From Azorinus chamasolen (taxonomy: Eukaryota; Mollusca; Bivalvia; Cardiida; Solecurtidae), in the NCBI GenBank assembly GCA_963576725.1, contig OY755237.1, positions 63,279,423-63,343,422 on the forward strand: a stretch of 64,000 nucleotides of DNA, given 5' to 3'. Position numbers and translations under genes: made by a program. Positions 62,767 through 64,000 of the stretch are shown here, in pieces. How positions within the stretch are numbered: position 1 is the stretch's first letter; every line of letters begins with the position of its first letter. The notes below the pieces were generated by a model. It was given only the letters and a program-made list of their open reading frames with translations. It was not told the origin of the DNA and searched no databases.

Positions 62767-62863
62767 TACTCAAACAAATCGTACGTAATATTAATTAGTA
62801 AAAGTTACAGCAGACCAGACGTCACCAGAGTGTCAGCAGACATGGTTTTTGGCAAGGCAAATG

Positions 62864-63122
62864 TTAGCCTTTTAGCTCATGAATATTCATGTAAGAAATA
62901 AGTTTAATGATGAATGTATGATTCAAAAATTGTATGACTATTATTACTAAATTAGCAGAGTATTATAATGGTATTAATATTACCATGGTCCTGGTCCCTT
63001 TCTTACTATGGCAGAAACTGTATAGTCAGATCAATATTATGTCAAGCACATAGAGCAGTCCCTGATCAGACCACTTTAACAAAAGCAATCTGATCTGGGT
63101 CTACTCTGTTTACAAAGGCAAT
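62864..63122. mobile_element. Family 2b MITE, reverse, decayed
   Basis: TTAGCTCATGAATATTCATG; GTCCCTGATCAGACCACTTT; TACTCTGTTTACAAAGGC. Confidence 0.75.
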
Positions 63123-63374
63123 TCTGTTACGGTACCGTAATAATAGCCTTGGCCACTATTCTTAAGGAAGTTCCGTAATAAAGATATAGTACCGCCGTAC
63201 ACTATTCTTACGGTAGTCAATGACACTCTATGTTTTTAACCAATATATCATGTATTTTCTTATATTTTTCTTTTTACTTCAGCAAGAAAACATCAATATT
63301 TTGTCAGCTGTTGATAATGGTGGAATTTCCGCCATTTCCTATTGATTCCAATATCGCTGTCAGCTCATTAAATT

Positions 63375-63590
63375 TGTTGGGACTTCATTTATATCTCATG
63401 AACTTAACAGGTTCATAATGAATCATTTAAGAGAGAACATGTTGTTAAAGCTTTAATACTGCTTGCAATATTCAATTGCTTCTCTTTTTTTTTTACTTTA
63501 TTTATATCTCATGAACTAAACAGATTCATAATGAATTATTTAAATGAGATCGTGTAATCCTTTAAAGCTACTGTACTGTAGGTGCCTGAT
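63375..63590. repeat. Two-unit tandem repeat, about 130 bp
   Basis: TTTATATCTCATGAACT(T/A)AA and TTCATAATGAAT(C/T)ATTTAA occur twice. Confidence 0.75.
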
Positions 63591-63658
63591 CAGGGTCTGC
63601 TCAGCTTTAAAGTTCAATGCTTGTGAAATCATACATTTTCTTTTGGGGTGCTACTAAA

Positions 63659-63710
63659 CAGAGTCTGGTAGAGTCCGGTAGAGTCTGGTAGAGTCCGATA
63701 GAGTCTGGAG
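63659..63710. repeat. 10-bp tandem repeat
   Basis: GAGTCTGGTA / GAGTCCGGTA alternating, about five units. Confidence 0.92.
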
Positions 63711-64000
63711 GCCTTTTTAGAAGTTTAAGTGCCATTTAAAGATTATAATGCTGTTATATAGCACTATTTTGTATGTTTGCAGCAGTAGTAATTAACATCC
63801 GTTAATAAATGCGCATATAATAGCTTGAAAACTCCCTGTAAATATTACCGGGGTCACACGGTAATGGCCAACCTACGTCGGATAGAGTCTGTTCTAGTTT
63901 TAGAAGTCTATATGATATTAAATTTCCCCCTTTTTATCAGAAAACATTTTACATACATTAATAAGTGATTTTATTATAATTTCAAAGGCAGTATGGACAT
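63711..64000. other. Window end, nothing recognised
   Basis: AT-rich DNA upstream of SON; no promoter motif could be defended. Confidence 0.3.

Noticed and set aside
8673..63122. CRISPR-like arrays, because short palindromes recur at intervals
   Set aside because: Spacing and flanks differ, each copy has its own ends and target duplication, and the genome is eukaryotic.

Overview
The window is animal nuclear DNA, AT-rich and crowded with repeats. The evidence is an intron-rich gene with GT-AG splice sites, non-LTR and Penelope-like retrotransposon remains, and head/tandem-core/tail repeats that end in a GAGCTAA hairpin. Those repeats, and a SINE that appears to carry a MetaSINE-type central domain, resemble repeats I associate with bivalve molluscs. 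The species cannot be named from the sequence.

One gene is clear: a SON ortholog on the minus strand, with coding exons from 62171 down to 24424. It has 13 coding exons and codes for about 925 residues, far shorter than vertebrate SON at about 2,400. In order it holds a lysine-rich N-terminus, an acidic/Lys stretch, an RS domain, a conserved SON linker, a G-patch and a C-terminal double-stranded-RNA-binding motif. Every exon junction is in phase except within exon 12, where two single-base losses break the frame inside the RNA-binding motif.

Layout: 1-920 is the edge of an LTR-retrotransposon (gag start, possible LTR). 2.5-3.5 kb and 6.0-7.8 kb are decayed LINEs. 8.9-10.1 kb is a degenerate tandem array. 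12.8-14.7 kb is a decayed Penelope-like element. 14.8-24 kb is MITE-rich DNA with a large nested head/tandem/tail element. From 24.4 kb to the right is SON, whose introns (up to 11 kb) are packed with MITEs.

The striking content is the MITEs, about 90 copies or fragments. One group is flanked by TTAA with ends like TTAACCCTTTCCCTC. Another is flanked by TA with pogo/Tigger-like ends (CAGTAAAACC). Despite different ends and target sites, most copies have a long inner palindrome with the same apex, close to CTCCTATAGGAG. Several families also share an arm motif, CC(A/T)GATSAGA, with the same mismatch kept between the two arms. Ends, arms and apex look like modules that have been reshuffled. Nested insertions give direct evidence for the TTAA and TA targets. 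A separate 958-bp foldback element has a perfect 8-bp target duplication.
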